From NCBI GenBank assembly GCA_023229435.1, contig JALNZF010000015.1, positions 8,498 to 72,497 on the forward strand: a DNA stretch of 64,000 nt, in the 5' to 3' direction. A model generated the notes under the pieces. It worked only from the letters and a program-made list of their open reading frames with translations. It had not been told where the DNA came from and did no database searches. Shown piece after piece: positions 33,966 through 43,595 of this stretch. This stretch comes from Nitrospirota bacterium (GTDB lineage: Bacteria; Nitrospirota; UBA9217). The stretch's first letter is position 1. Each line of letters starts with the position of its first letter. The position numbers and the translations under genes were made by a program.

Positions 33966-36028
33966 ATCGCTCATTAGAGCTTCTTCGTCTCGGTTCCGGC
34001 CGACCGGCTGCGGTCTTTCGCGAAGGCCAAGAGGACGCGATACGCCATGTTGTGGAGGGCCAAGGACGCCTACTCGTTGTGCAGAAAACGGGCTGGGGTA
34101 AGAGCTTTGTCTATTTCATTGCCACCAAACTGCTGCGCGAAACCGGCACAGGCCCGGCGCTGCTCATTTCGCCCTTGCTTTCGCTCATGCGCAACCAGAT
34201 CGCGGCTGCGGAGCGGATGGGTGTCCACGCAGAAACGATCAACTCCGATAATGAGGAACGCTGGGAAAAGATCGAAGAGAAAATACGGCGCAATGAGGTG
34301 GACATATTACTCATCTCGCCAGAACGATTGGCGAATGAGCGTTTTCGCACGGAGGTGCTGGCGAGTATCGCGGCCCGCATCGCTTTACTGGTCATCGATG
34401 AAGCGCACTGTATATCGGACTGGGGCCATGATTTTCGGCCGCACTACCGGCTCATCGAACGGATCGCGCGGACGCTTCCGCAGAACCTGCGGCTGTTGGC
34501 CACCACGGCTACGGCGAACAACCGGGTAATGGATGACCTGAAATCCGTGCTTGGGCCAAACCTCACGTTATCCCGCGGGGATCTAAACCGACCGTCTCTC
34601 AAGATTCAGACATTCCGGCTTCCTCTACAATCCGAACGCCTGGCTTGGCTCGCTGCCCAGGTGCCGAAATTGCCGGGATATGGTATTATCTATACTTTGA
34701 CCGTGCGTGATGCCGTCCAGGTCGCTGAATGGCTCAAGTCGCGCGGTATCAATGTCGAGTCCTACAGCGGGGACACAGGCGAGCGGCGGCCCGAACTGGA
34801 ACAGGCGCTTCTGGAAAACCAGGTGAAGGCTTTGGTGGCGACAACGGCGCTTGGCATGGGTTTCGACAAGCCTGATCTCAGCTTCGTCATCCACTATCAG
34901 ACGCCAGGCTCCGTAGTGGCGTATTATCAGCAGGTCGGACGGGCAGGCCGCGCTCTCGATGCCGCATACGGAGTTTTATTGAGCGGCAAGGAAGAGGCCG
35001 ATATCACGGAGTACTTCATCAAGACCGCTTTCCCGACAAGGGAAGAGGTGAAACAAGTGCTTGATGCATTACACTCAGTGCATGCCGGACTTTCCATCCC
35101 AGAGTTGATGGGCAGGGTCAACATCAGCAAGGGCAGGATTGAGAAAACGATCTCATTGCTGTCGCTGGAATCTCCGGCGCCTATCGCCAAACAGGGTACG
35201 AAGTGGCAGTTGACCGCGACAAAGATGAGTGATGCCTTCTGGCAGCGGGCGGAGCGCCTTACTGAATTGCGGCGCAAAGAACAGGAGCAAATGCAGGTTT
35301 TTGTGAACCTCAAGTCAGACCATATGGAGTTTCTCATCCGCGCGCTGGATGGTACGCCTGAAGATCTTCGTATGCCACCGCTGCCGGATCTGACTGATAC
35401 CCTGGATCAAGTGCTTGTTCAGGAAGCGGTGAAGTTCCTTCGCCGGACCAGCCTTCCGATTGAGCCACGCGCAAAATGGCCGGACGGGGGAATGCTGAAG
35501 TATCAACTGAAGGGTTTGATCCCGCCTGAGCATCGGGCTCAACCAGGCAAGGCACTTTGCATCTGGGGCGACGCGGGTTGGGGTTCCGCGGTGCGTGAGG
35601 GAAAATATCGGGACAGTCACTTTGCCGACGATCTGATCGAGGCGTGCAAAAACCTCGTCCTTGAATGGAAACCGGTTCCCGCTCCAGTATGGGTTACGTG
35701 CATTCCATCGCTCCGTCATCCGAAGCTGGTTCCGGATTTCGCGAAAAGACTGGCTGATGCTCTTCATCTTCCCTTTCATCCGGTAATAGAGAGAACCGAG
35801 AACCGGCCGGAACAGAAGACAATGGCTAACAGCGTTCAGCAGGCACGAAATGTCGATGGCTCCCTTGCTGTTAAGAAAGATAAACTCCCGAAGGGGCCGG
35901 TGCTGCTGGTCGACGACATCGTAGACTCGCGGTGGACCTTTACTGTTGCAGCTTGGCTGCTTCGTTCGAACGGTTGCAGTGAAGTATTTCCTTTGGCGCT
36001 TGCACTGACAGCGCATGGTGATCAATGA
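33950..36028 (+). CDS. RecQ-like helicase fused to phosphoribosyltransferase (PsyrT-like toxin)
   Basis: A 692-residue protein. The first 480 residues are a RecQ-type SF2 helicase: Walker A (TGWGKS, about 46), DEAH box (VIDEAHCISDWGHDFRP) and motif VI (QQVGRAGRA). The C-terminal 200 residues form a phosphoribosyltransferase-like domain with the PRPP loop VLLVDDIVDSRWT. This fusion next to a DprA-like gene matches PsyrTA, in which this protein is the toxin. The stop overlaps the dprA-like start by 4 nt. Confidence 0.85.
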   Translation: MTYNAHRSLELLRLGSGRPAAVFREGQEDAIRHVVEGQGRLLVVQKTGWGKSFVYFIATKLLRETGTGPALLISPLLSLMRNQIAAAERMGVHAETINSDNEERWEKIEEKIRRNEVDILLISPERLANERFRTEVLASIAARIALLVIDEAHCISDWGHDFRPHYRLIERIARTLPQNLRLLATTATANNRVMDDLKSVLGPNLTLSRGDLNRPSLKIQTFRLPLQSERLAWLAAQVPKLPGYGIIYTLTVRDAVQVAEWLKSRGINVESYSGDTGERRPELEQALLENQVKALVATTALGMGFDKPDLSFVIHYQTPGSVVAYYQQVGRAGRALDAAYGVLLSGKEEADITEYFIKTAFPTREEVKQVLDALHSVHAGLSIPELMGRVNISKGRIEKTISLLSLESPAPIAKQGTKWQLTATKMSDAFWQRAERLTELRRKEQEQMQVFVNLKSDHMEFLIRALDGTPEDLRMPPLPDLTDTLDQVLVQEAVKFLRRTSLPIEPRAKWPDGGMLKYQLKGLIPPEHRAQPGKALCIWGDAGWGSAVREGKYRDSHFADDLIEACKNLVLEWKPVPAPVWVTCIPSLRHPKLVPDFAKRLADALHLPFHPVIERTENRPEQKTMANSVQQARNVDGSLAVKKDKLPKGPVLLVDDIVDSRWTFTVAAWLLRSNGCSEVFPLALALTAHGDQ

Positions 36029-37311
36029 TGGCACTTTCATCTAATACACAGGCGATCCTGCTGCTTACGGCCCCGCTAATCGCGGGCCGGGGTGCTTCTG
36101 AAGGAGAGCCTCTGACACCCGGAGAATACAAGAAACTGGCGCGCATCCTTCGGGATAACCAACGTGAACCATCCGATTTACTCGGTTCCGATGCCAGTAT
36201 CGTAATCGATCTGTGTAAACAGGCTGTAGATGGTTCCCGGTTAAAGAGGCTCCTCGGCAGAGGTTTCCTGCTTACCCAGGCGTACGAGCGATGGCAGGCG
36301 AGAGCGATCTGGGTGATCAGCCGGGCTGACGCGGGTTATCCCGGAAAATTAAAGAATCGACTCAAGGACGATGCTCCGCCGATCCTGTACGGCTGCGGGG
36401 ACGCGGCACTCCTGGAAACAGGCGGTCTGGCAGTCGTCGGATCAAGGAATGTGGACTCTGCCTTTGTAGAATATACCGAGGGCATCGGCAGACTGGCGGC
36501 AGTAGCAAAGCGGACTGTGATTTCGGGCGGAGCACGCGGAATCGATCAGGCTGCAATGAGGGGCGCTTTGGCTGCGGGCGGATGTGTCGTCGGCGTGTTG
36601 TCAGAAGGTCTCGAACGGATGGCGCTGGTTCGGGAACATCGGGAGTTCCTGATGGAAGGCCGACTGGTACTGATATCGCCTTACGATCCGTCAGCAGGAT
36701 TTAATGTCGGAAACGCGATGCAGCGTAATAAGCTGATCTACGCGTTTGCGGATGCCGCGCTTGTGGTGAGTTCCGACGTAGAGAAGGGCGGTACGTGGGC
36801 GGGTGCAATCGAGCAGTTGAAAAAACTGCGGTTTGTGCCGGTCTATGTTCGCACGAAGGGTGAAACAAGCAAGGGACTTGATGCGCTTCGAAGAATTGGT
36901 GCTTTGCCCTGGCCGAACCCGCAAACTTCAGAAGCTTTTGCAGAGGCCATTTCAGCGAAAATTTATCCTGAACAGGTTGCGCATGGACAGGACGAACTAT
37001 CATTTGCTGTGCGAGAAGAGCAAATAAAGCTTGCGCCTGTTGAAAAGCCCGCTCCAGAGAGTGAACAAATGACAACGAATCGGAACTCAAGTAGCACTGC
37101 TACCCCCGCTGAAGCGTTGTTTGACAAGGTTAGAGAACTGCTTCGAAAGCTGGATACACCCCAGACTGATGCCGAAGTTGCCCAGATGCTGGGAGTCTCC
37201 AAAATTCAGGCTAAGGCGTGGTTGGAACGCCTGGTTGAAGAAGGATTACTTGAAAAGATCAAAAAACCGCTCCGGTATCGAGCGGCTTCATCATCAGGCA
37301 GACTTTTTTAA
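36025..37311 (+). CDS. DprA/Smf-like protein (PsyrA-like antitoxin)
   Basis: A 428-residue protein with a DprA Rossmann domain (about 110-310; GGLAVVGSRNVDS, then VISGGARGIDQAAM) and a C-terminal winged helix (about 365-420). Ordinary DprA loads RecA during transformation; directly after a helicase-PRTase toxin it fits the nucleotide-binding antitoxin of PsyrTA. The 4-nt overlap supports coupled translation. Confidence 0.85.
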   Translation: MMALSSNTQAILLLTAPLIAGRGASEGEPLTPGEYKKLARILRDNQREPSDLLGSDASIVIDLCKQAVDGSRLKRLLGRGFLLTQAYERWQARAIWVISRADAGYPGKLKNRLKDDAPPILYGCGDAALLETGGLAVVGSRNVDSAFVEYTEGIGRLAAVAKRTVISGGARGIDQAAMRGALAAGGCVVGVLSEGLERMALVREHREFLMEGRLVLISPYDPSAGFNVGNAMQRNKLIYAFADAALVVSSDVEKGGTWAGAIEQLKKLRFVPVYVRTKGETSKGLDALRRIGALPWPNPQTSEAFAEAISAKIYPEQVAHGQDELSFAVREEQIKLAPVEKPAPESEQMTTNRNSSSTATPAEALFDKVRELLRKLDTPQTDAEVAQMLGVSKIQAKAWLERLVEEGLLEKIKKPLRYRAASSSGRLF

Positions 37312-37409
37312 TTTGCGGGAGGTCCGAAGGTTTGCCCGCGACCTCCGATGATTTGGGGAGAGAGCTCCGAAGGTTTGCTCAAAACTGTCCGATAAAGGAC
37401 GAATATAGC

Positions 37410-40400
37410 ATGCTCGACGAAAACGAACTTGAACAAACCGTGCTGTCCTGGCTGAACGGACTTGGCTGCACCGTCCTTTCCGGTCCCAGCATCGCCCCAG
37501 GCGAGCTTCTTGCCGAACGCGCTGAGTTTGGCGAAGTCGTCCTGAAAACACGTCTGCGCGATGCTGTGGTGCGGCTGAATCCTTCTCTCGATGAAACAGC
37601 CATCGATGAGGCGATCCGCAAACTCCTACATCCTTCCCATGTTTCCCTTGTTCGAAACAACCACACCATCCACAACTATCTCGTAAACGGTGTTCCCATC
37701 GACATTGTTCGGCCTGACGGCGGGCATGGGGTCACTGTCCGGGTGATCGACTTCGATAAGCCCGAGAACAACGACTGGCTCGTGGTGAACCAATTCGCGG
37801 TGATCGAGGGGAAGTACAACCGCAGACCTGATATCGTGATCTTCGTGAACGGCCTGCCGCTTTGCGTGATCGAGCTAAAGAACCCTGCTGACGAGAACGC
37901 TACGATCTGGTCTGCCTTCAACCAGCTTCAGACCTATAAACATCAGATCCCCTCGCTCTTCCTGTACAATGCCGCTCTCATCATCTCCGATGGGCTGGAA
38001 GCCCGGATCGGTACGCTTACGGCTGACAGGGAGCGGTTCATGCCATGGCGTACCATCGATGGCGAGGAGCTTGCATCTTCTGCCATTCCTCAGCTCGAAG
38101 TATTGCTCAAAGGCGTGTTCGACAAGCGCCGGTTTCTGGATATGATCCGCCACTTTATCGTGTTCGAGGACGAGGGCGGCGGCCAGCTTGTTAAGAAGAT
38201 GGCGGGCTACCACCAGTTCCATGCTGTGAACGCAGCATTGGAAGAGACACTGCGGGCTGCCGATAGAATGTCTTCTCCAGAAGGGATCAAAGAAGAATCC
38301 GGCAAGTACTATTCCCGCGCTGACAAAGCGAAGGAGAAGCGGGATGTGGGCGACCGGCGCGTGGGCGTGGTATGGCATACGCAGGGATCGGGCAAGAGCC
38401 TGACCATGGCGTTCTATGCAGGGAAGGTAATCCTCAATGCTGCTATGGAGAACCCGACGCTCGTGGTGCTGACGGACCGTAATGATCTGGATGATCAGCT
38501 TTTCGGCACCTTCTCGCGCTGCAGTGAGCTTCTGCGCCAGGCGCCGGTGCAGGCGGGAGACCGCAAGCATCTCCGCGAGTTGTTGCAAGTTGCGTCAGGC
38601 GGTGTGGTGTTTACCACGATCCAGAAGTTCTTCCCCGAAGAAAAGGGTGATACCTTCCCCATGCTCTCGGACCGCAGGAACATCGTTGTAATCGCGGACG
38701 AGGCGCACCGGAGCCAATATGACTTCATCGACGGCTATGCGCGCCATATGCGCGACGCCCTGCCGAAAGCCTCGTTCATCGGCTTCACCGGTACGCCGAT
38801 CGAGCTGACGGACAAGAACACTCGCGCGGTATTCGGCGACTACATCAGCATCTACGACATCCAGCGGGCGGTGCTTGACGGCGCGACCGTGCCGATCTAT
38901 TACGAGAGCCGGTACGCGAAGTTGGAGCTTGAAGAGTCCGAGAAGCCGAAAGTTGATCCGGAATTCGACGAGGCAACGGAGGGCGAAGAGGTCGAGCGCA
39001 AGGAGAAGCTCAAGACCAAGTGGGCAGCCCTTGAGGCGGTCGTTGGTACGGAGAAGCGCGTGAGTGTGATCGCCCGTGATCTGGTAGACCACTTCGAGAA
39101 GCGGCAGGAGGCTATGGTCGGCAAGGCAATGGTCGTCTGTATGAGCAGGCGCATTTGCGTGGATCTGTACCACGCTATCGTGAAGCTCCGGCCCGCTTGG
39201 CATTCTGAAGATGACGACAAAGGCACTGTCAAAGTCGTGATGACCGGCTCGGCATCCGACCCCTTGCATTGGCAGCAGCACATCCGAAACAAACCCAGAA
39301 GAGAGGTCTTGGCCAACCGGTTCAAGCTCCCGAAGGATGGCTTCAAGATCGTTCTGGTGCGCGACATGTGGCTCACAGGATTCGACGTGCCCTGTCTGCA
39401 TACAATGTATGTGGATAAACCCATGCGGGGCCACGGCCTGATGCAGGCCATCGCGCGCGTGAATCGCGTATTCCGGGATAAGCCGGGCGGTTTGGTGGTG
39501 GATTATCTGGGACTGGCTGATCAGCTCAGGAACGCGCTGGCAGCCTACACCGAGAGCGGCGGCACGGGAAAGACCGCCATTGACCAAGCGGAGGCGGTGG
39601 CGCTCATGCTTGAAAAATACGAGGTCTGCCTTGGGATGTTCCATGGCTTCGACTGGTCAGCCTGGAAAACCGGGAAGGCTGCTCAGCAGCTTTCGCTGCT
39701 TCCGCCTGCTCAGGAGCATATCCTGAAACAGGAGGACGGAAAGACGAGGCTCGCGAAGTCAGTTGTTGATCTGTCAAAAGCATTTGCCCTATCCGTACCT
39801 CACGAGGAAACGATCCGCATTCGCGACGACGTGGCATTCTTCCAGGCCGTGAAGGCGGCCCTGGTCAAGAGCGAGCCTACGGGTGGAAAGACCGAATACG
39901 AAATGAACCTTGCGATCCAGCAGATCGTTTCGAGGGCTATCGCGCCCGGCGAGATGATCGATATCTTCGCCGCAGCGGGGTTGAAAAAACCGGACATTTC
40001 GATCCTCTCCGATGAGTTCCTTGCCGAAGTGCGCAATATGCCGCAAAAGAACCTGGCTGTGGAGCTCTTGCGGAAACTCCTGAACAACGAGCTCAAAACG
40101 CGGGCCAAGCGGCACCTGGTCCAGGCGCGGTCATTCTTTGAAATGCTGGAAGAATCAATTCGGCGATATCAGAACCGGGCCATAGAGACAGCCCAGATCA
40201 TCGAGGAGCTGATCAAGCTCGCCAAAGACATGCGCGAGGCTGAGACTCGGGGCGAGGACCTGGGCCTGAACGACGACGAGGTGGCTTTCTATGAGGCGCT
40301 GGAAGTGAACGACAGCGCGGTGAAGGTCCTTGGGGATGAGACGCTCAAGGCGATTGCCCGGGAGCTGGTAGAGACCGTGCGCAGGAATACGTCTATCGAT

Positions 40401-40553
40401 TGGACGGTGAAGGAATCGGTCAAGGCGAAGCTGCGCGTTATCGTGAAGCGCATACTTCGGAAGTACGGCTATCCGCCTGACAAGCAGGAGCGAGCGACAC
40501 AGACTATACTGCAGCAAGCGGAGCTGCTAAGCGGGGAGTGGGCGGGGGTTTAA
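37410..40553 (+). CDS. hsdR: Type I restriction endonuclease subunit HsdR
   Basis: The motor and nuclease subunit, 1047 residues from ATG 37410 (AAAGGA upstream). The N-terminal PD-(D/E)xK nuclease has Asp in RPDIVIF and Glu-x-Lys in VIELKNP (about 140-157). The SF2 translocase follows, with Walker A (TQGSGKS, about 325) and DEAH (IADEAHR, about 430), then a helical C-terminal domain. It is separated from hsdMS by six genes, probably cargo of the same island. Confidence 0.95.
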   Translation: MLDENELEQTVLSWLNGLGCTVLSGPSIAPGELLAERAEFGEVVLKTRLRDAVVRLNPSLDETAIDEAIRKLLHPSHVSLVRNNHTIHNYLVNGVPIDIVRPDGGHGVTVRVIDFDKPENNDWLVVNQFAVIEGKYNRRPDIVIFVNGLPLCVIELKNPADENATIWSAFNQLQTYKHQIPSLFLYNAALIISDGLEARIGTLTADRERFMPWRTIDGEELASSAIPQLEVLLKGVFDKRRFLDMIRHFIVFEDEGGGQLVKKMAGYHQFHAVNAALEETLRAADRMSSPEGIKEESGKYYSRADKAKEKRDVGDRRVGVVWHTQGSGKSLTMAFYAGKVILNAAMENPTLVVLTDRNDLDDQLFGTFSRCSELLRQAPVQAGDRKHLRELLQVASGGVVFTTIQKFFPEEKGDTFPMLSDRRNIVVIADEAHRSQYDFIDGYARHMRDALPKASFIGFTGTPIELTDKNTRAVFGDYISIYDIQRAVLDGATVPIYYESRYAKLELEESEKPKVDPEFDEATEGEEVERKEKLKTKWAALEAVVGTEKRVSVIARDLVDHFEKRQEAMVGKAMVVCMSRRICVDLYHAIVKLRPAWHSEDDDKGTVKVVMTGSASDPLHWQQHIRNKPRREVLANRFKLPKDGFKIVLVRDMWLTGFDVPCLHTMYVDKPMRGHGLMQAIARVNRVFRDKPGGLVVDYLGLADQLRNALAAYTESGGTGKTAIDQAEAVALMLEKYEVCLGMFHGFDWSAWKTGKAAQQLSLLPPAQEHILKQEDGKTRLAKSVVDLSKAFALSVPHEETIRIRDDVAFFQAVKAALVKSEPTGGKTEYEMNLAIQQIVSRAIAPGEMIDIFAAAGLKKPDISILSDEFLAEVRNMPQKNLAVELLRKLLNNELKTRAKRHLVQARSFFEMLEESIRRYQNRAIETAQIIEELIKLAKDMREAETRGEDLGLNDDEVAFYEALEVNDSAVKVLGDETLKAIARELVETVRRNTSIDWTVKESVKAKLRVIVKRILRKYGYPPDKQERATQTILQQAELLSGEWAGV

Positions 40554-40571
40554 ATATGGAATCGATTAACG

Positions 40572-41141
40572 CTAAGAGCCGAGCCGCTTTCCCGCCTCAT
40601 AGGCCTCTTTTAAAGCTGTCGGATGTTTCTGAATATCACCCTTGGCATCAACACCGCCAAAGAACAACGTATCATGGTGGAGCACGCTTACGGTCCTGAA
40701 GAAGCCTTTTGCCGTGGCCTCGGCCGTGATCCTGCACTCCTCCTTTTTCATGCCGCCCACGAGCAGGAGCAGGCCCTTTTTTCCGTGAGGGCCTGCGGGA
40801 ATGGTTTTCTTGAGGAGATATTTTTCGCACCAGAACGACTGGCACCGGTCGACCATGGCCTTGGCCTGGGCGCTCAGGTTGTAGAAAAAAATGGGGGAGG
40901 CGAGGATGATCCTGTCAGCCTCTCTGATCGCGGAATAGATCCCGGTCATCGCATCTTCGAGAATACAGATGCCGGTCTCTGTGCAGCCGCCGCAGTCCTG
41001 GCAGGGTTTGAGATCGAGATCGTTCAGCTGGAATACCCTGATATCGTGTCCTGCGTCCCGCAGTGGTTTGAGCGCCTCGGCGAGCAGAACCTCGGTGTTC
41101 CCGCCAGAACGCGGGCTGCCGTTGAATGCGATGATCTTCAT
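40572..41141 (-). CDS. Flavodoxin-fold iron-sulfur flavoprotein / NADPH-dependent FMN reductase
   Basis: A 189-residue protein with the FMN phosphate loop (GSPRSGGNT) and a cysteine motif (CQDCGGCTETGIC) that in related iron-sulfur flavoproteins binds a 4Fe-4S cluster. It probably carries electrons for oxygen or peroxide reduction. Last gene of the minus-strand stress operon, 3 nt after rubrerythrin. Confidence 0.85.
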   Translation of the reverse strand: MKIIAFNGSPRSGGNTEVLLAEALKPLRDAGHDIRVFQLNDLDLKPCQDCGGCTETGICILEDAMTGIYSAIREADRIILASPIFFYNLSAQAKAMVDRCQSFWCEKYLLKKTIPAGPHGKKGLLLLVGGMKKEECRITAEATAKGFFRTVSVLHHDTLFFGGVDAKGDIQKHPTALKEAYEAGKRLGS

Positions 41142-41144
41142 CGG

Positions 41145-41639
41145 TTATTCCACCTTGCGGAAGGCCTGTTTTTTTGCCCCGCATACCGGGCATTCATCCG
41201 GGGCTGCTCCCTCGGCGGTATAACCGCAGACCGAACAGACATAGTACTCGGTGTCCGCATTCCTGCCCAGGCTATCGAGCGCCTTCTGGTAGAGGGCGGC
41301 GTGGATCTTTTCCACTGCGTTCGCCAGGTTGAAGCTTCTGAGCGCGCCGGGATTCTCTTCCGCTTGCGCGTCGGCGATCATTCTGGGGTACATGTTCTGA
41401 AACTCGTAGGATTCTCCGTTGATGGCAGCCATCAGGTTCTCTCTCGTTGACTTCACCACGCCGAGTTCCCTCAAATGATTGTGGGCATGGATGGTCTCGG
41501 AGGCTGCCGCTGCCCGGAAGAGTTTTGCGGCTTGTTTGAATCCCTCCGCTTCCGCCTTCTTAGCAAAGGCGAGGTACTTTCTGTTGGCCTGGGATTCCCC
41601 GGCAAATGCGTCCTGAAGGTTCTTTTCCGTTTTTGACAT
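41145..41639 (-). CDS. rbr: Rubrerythrin
   Basis: A 164-residue non-haem di-iron peroxidase. The N-terminal ferritin-like four-helix domain has the expected Glu ligands (LQDAFAGESQANRKY and ETIHAHNHL), and the C-terminal rubredoxin domain has CSVCGY and CPVCGA. ATG 41639 has AAAGGAG upstream. It reduces hydrogen peroxide in anaerobes. Confidence 0.95.
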   Translation of the reverse strand: MSKTEKNLQDAFAGESQANRKYLAFAKKAEAEGFKQAAKLFRAAAASETIHAHNHLRELGVVKSTRENLMAAINGESYEFQNMYPRMIADAQAEENPGALRSFNLANAVEKIHAALYQKALDSLGRNADTEYYVCSVCGYTAEGAAPDECPVCGAKKQAFRKVE

Positions 41640-41769
41640 TACTGGAGTGCTCCTTTCGATATGAATAGAATGGTAGTTGCATGTAATGACCCGTTGATCC
41701 CCGTTCATGGAGGAGGTGAAGCGGGGATGCTGCTGCCTGTACATCCCCGCTCCGGGGGAGAAAACAATC

Positions 41770-42354
41770 TTATTTTACCCTTGCATCAACGGCGGACCAG
41801 TTGATGTTCTTGAAAAAAGCTTCGATATAGTCAGCCCGTTTCAGTCCATAATCGAGCATGTACGCATGTTCGAACACGTCCATGATGAGGAGGGGATTGC
41901 CTCCTGCGGGGTGAGCGGTATCATGTTCATTGACCCAGAAGTTAATGAGTCTGTTCGAGCTTATGTCCTGATACAAGACGACCCAGCCGATGCCGCGCAT
42001 GGCGCCGGTGGCCCGGAAATCTTTTTCCCAGGCTTCGACGCTCCCGAAACTCGCCGTGATTGCCTTGGCGGCCCTGCCGTCCTTGCCGATGCCGCCTTTG
42101 TTGCCGAGGTTTTCAAAGTAATATTCATGAAGCCGCATTCCGTTGAATTCCCAGCCAAGCCGTCGTTTCAATTCAGCAAACTCGGGTATTGCGGTCTTGA
42201 CATCCTTGTTCATCTGATCCAGTGTATCGAGCACCTTGTTCGTGTTGGTTACATAACCCTGATAGAGGGTGAAGTGATTTTTTAACAATGTTTCACTGAA
42301 CCCTTCCATCCCGATAAGCTTCGCGTAGTCCTTTGGTGCGTATGGCATGGTCAT
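41770..42354 (-). CDS. sodB: Superoxide dismutase, Fe/Mn family
   Basis: A 194-residue enzyme with the four metal ligands visible: His27 (KNHFTLYQGY), His in RLHEYYF, and Asp and His in IMDVFEHAY. It converts superoxide to peroxide and oxygen. The peroxide would then go to the rubrerythrin encoded downstream. The metal cannot be settled from sequence alone. No signal peptide, so cytoplasmic. GGAGG-like sequence precedes the ATG. Confidence 0.95.
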   Translation of the reverse strand: MTMPYAPKDYAKLIGMEGFSETLLKNHFTLYQGYVTNTNKVLDTLDQMNKDVKTAIPEFAELKRRLGWEFNGMRLHEYYFENLGNKGGIGKDGRAAKAITASFGSVEAWEKDFRATGAMRGIGWVVLYQDISSNRLINFWVNEHDTAHPAGGNPLLIMDVFEHAYMLDYGLKRADYIEAFFKNINWSAVDARVK

Positions 42355-42441
42355 CTCCTCCGCTGGTATAGGATAACATCATAATTCGAATACTCTCAAG
42401 TATAGCAAAAAAAGGAGACAGGGTGTTGCAGAGGTCATCAT

Positions 42442-42921
42442 TCAGCCGACTTGTTCAAAGAAATCTTTCCCGGCCTTGCAGACCGGGCATTTCCAGTCAT
42501 CAGGCAGGTCCTCGAACCTGACCTTTCTGTCCTTTTCTTTATATAACCATTTACAGGCGGCGCAGTGCCACAAACCGAAGTCCTCCCGATCGCCTTCCTT
42601 CTTAATGACCTCCCAGTCTTTTGCAGTCCACTCCTCGATGGTCGGCGGATAGTAGCCGGAAAAGATCGTTTTGTCCCGCGCATCCTCGATGCCGACCTCG
42701 ACAAGGGTGTCTCCTTTTTTTACCGCATAGCTCCAGGTGAATATGTCCTGCGAGTCAGGCCCGGAAAGCTTTGCAGTGAACACAAAGGAATTTCCGCGCC
42801 GCTTCACCTTGGACCAGCTGTAGCAGCAGGGAAGCCCCGCAGTGCACCCGCATTTCCCGCTTTTGAGCGCCAGCCCTTCCACGCTGAAGCCGCCGGGAAT
42901 TTTTTCGATTGCAATGTCCAT
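42442..42921 (-). CDS. Rubredoxin-domain protein with N-terminal Cys-rich domain
   Basis: A 159-residue protein. The C-terminal 45 residues are a rubredoxin-like domain (CAACKWLYKEKD, then CPVCKAGKDFF). The N-terminal domain (about 1-105) has four closely spaced cysteines (KCGCTAGLPCCYSW) and belongs to no family I can name. Start 42921 is preferred; the frame is open further upstream without a better site. Probably an electron-transfer partner of the stress enzymes. Confidence 0.75.
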   Translation of the reverse strand: MDIAIEKIPGGFSVEGLALKSGKCGCTAGLPCCYSWSKVKRRGNSFVFTAKLSGPDSQDIFTWSYAVKKGDTLVEVGIEDARDKTIFSGYYPPTIEEWTAKDWEVIKKEGDREDFGLWHCAACKWLYKEKDRKVRFEDLPDDWKCPVCKAGKDFFEQVG

Positions 42922-42934
42922 AGTACCCTCAATG

Positions 42935-43120
42935 TTAGTGGATGGTATTCTCCTTTTCAAAGACCTTGTGATCGCAGAAAATGCACAAGGTCTCGTTCCC
43001 CTCCGACCAGATGCCCAACTCACCGCCGCATTTGGGGCAGGTTGTAATAATATCCGGCACCGCGATGATCTTCACGCCGCTGTTTTTGTCGATTTTATGT
43101 TTTGACGAGTTCTCTTTCAT
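42935..43120 (-). CDS. Small zinc-ribbon protein
   Basis: A 61-residue protein with two metal knuckles, CPKC and CIFC, about 22 residues apart, preceded by a basic N-terminus. ATG 43120 has GGAGGAAGG upstream. Second gene of the stress operon; function unknown. Confidence 0.65.
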   Translation of the reverse strand: MKENSSKHKIDKNSGVKIIAVPDIITTCPKCGGELGIWSEGNETLCIFCDHKVFEKENTIH

Positions 43121-43547
43121 TTGCCTTCCTCCATCCTTCCCGCGCGAGACGCTCCATCCGGTTGTTGCTCCAGTTCTTGATCTCCTCAAAATAGCGTTTG
43201 CGGTCTGTTTGGGCCAACTTGAACAGCCCGTTGCGCTCCCTGACCGAATCAATGTGGTCAGAAGGCGTTACCCCCCTCCAGGTGCAGTAGCCTTCATCAA
43301 AGATGAACTCGGGCGTCACCCTGCGCGCGGGGGCTGTCTTCTGGAGCATGAAACGCGCAACATCCATGTCAAATCCGATGATCCAGCCGTTGTCCGCAAG
43401 CATGGTTGATGGATCATACGGGACGCCTGGCGAGCAGGCAGGACAGCTTAGTTTGGTAATCACCTCAAAGGGCAAAACCTCATCGCGAAAGTTAAAGCTT
43501 GCCGTTCCTTTACCGCACGAGCAATTGACGCTATGATCTACGCACAT
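43095..43547 (-). CDS. Cysteine-containing hypothetical protein, first gene of stress operon
   Basis: A 150-residue protein that I do not recognise. The N-terminus has CSCGKG and CPAC motifs that could bind zinc or iron; the rest is mixed helix and strand with a basic C-terminal helix. AGGAGG precedes the ATG. It overlaps the next gene by 26 nt and is first after the PerR-like promoter. Confidence 0.7.
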   Translation of the reverse strand: MCVDHSVNCSCGKGTASFNFRDEVLPFEVITKLSCPACSPGVPYDPSTMLADNGWIIGFDMDVARFMLQKTAPARRVTPEFIFDEGYCTWRGVTPSDHIDSVRERNGLFKLAQTDRKRYFEEIKNWSNNRMERLAREGWRKANERELVKT

Positions 43548-43595
43548 TGGGAGCCTCCTTGTGTTTTATTTATGGTGTAGAGCTAATTAATAACG

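Noticed and set aside
38595..39644. 349-codon minus-strand ORF
   Set aside because: Shadow of hsdR, caused by high GC at third positions.
40623..41450. 275-codon plus-strand ORF opposite flavoprotein and rubrerythrin
   Set aside because: Shadow of two well-supported minus-strand genes.
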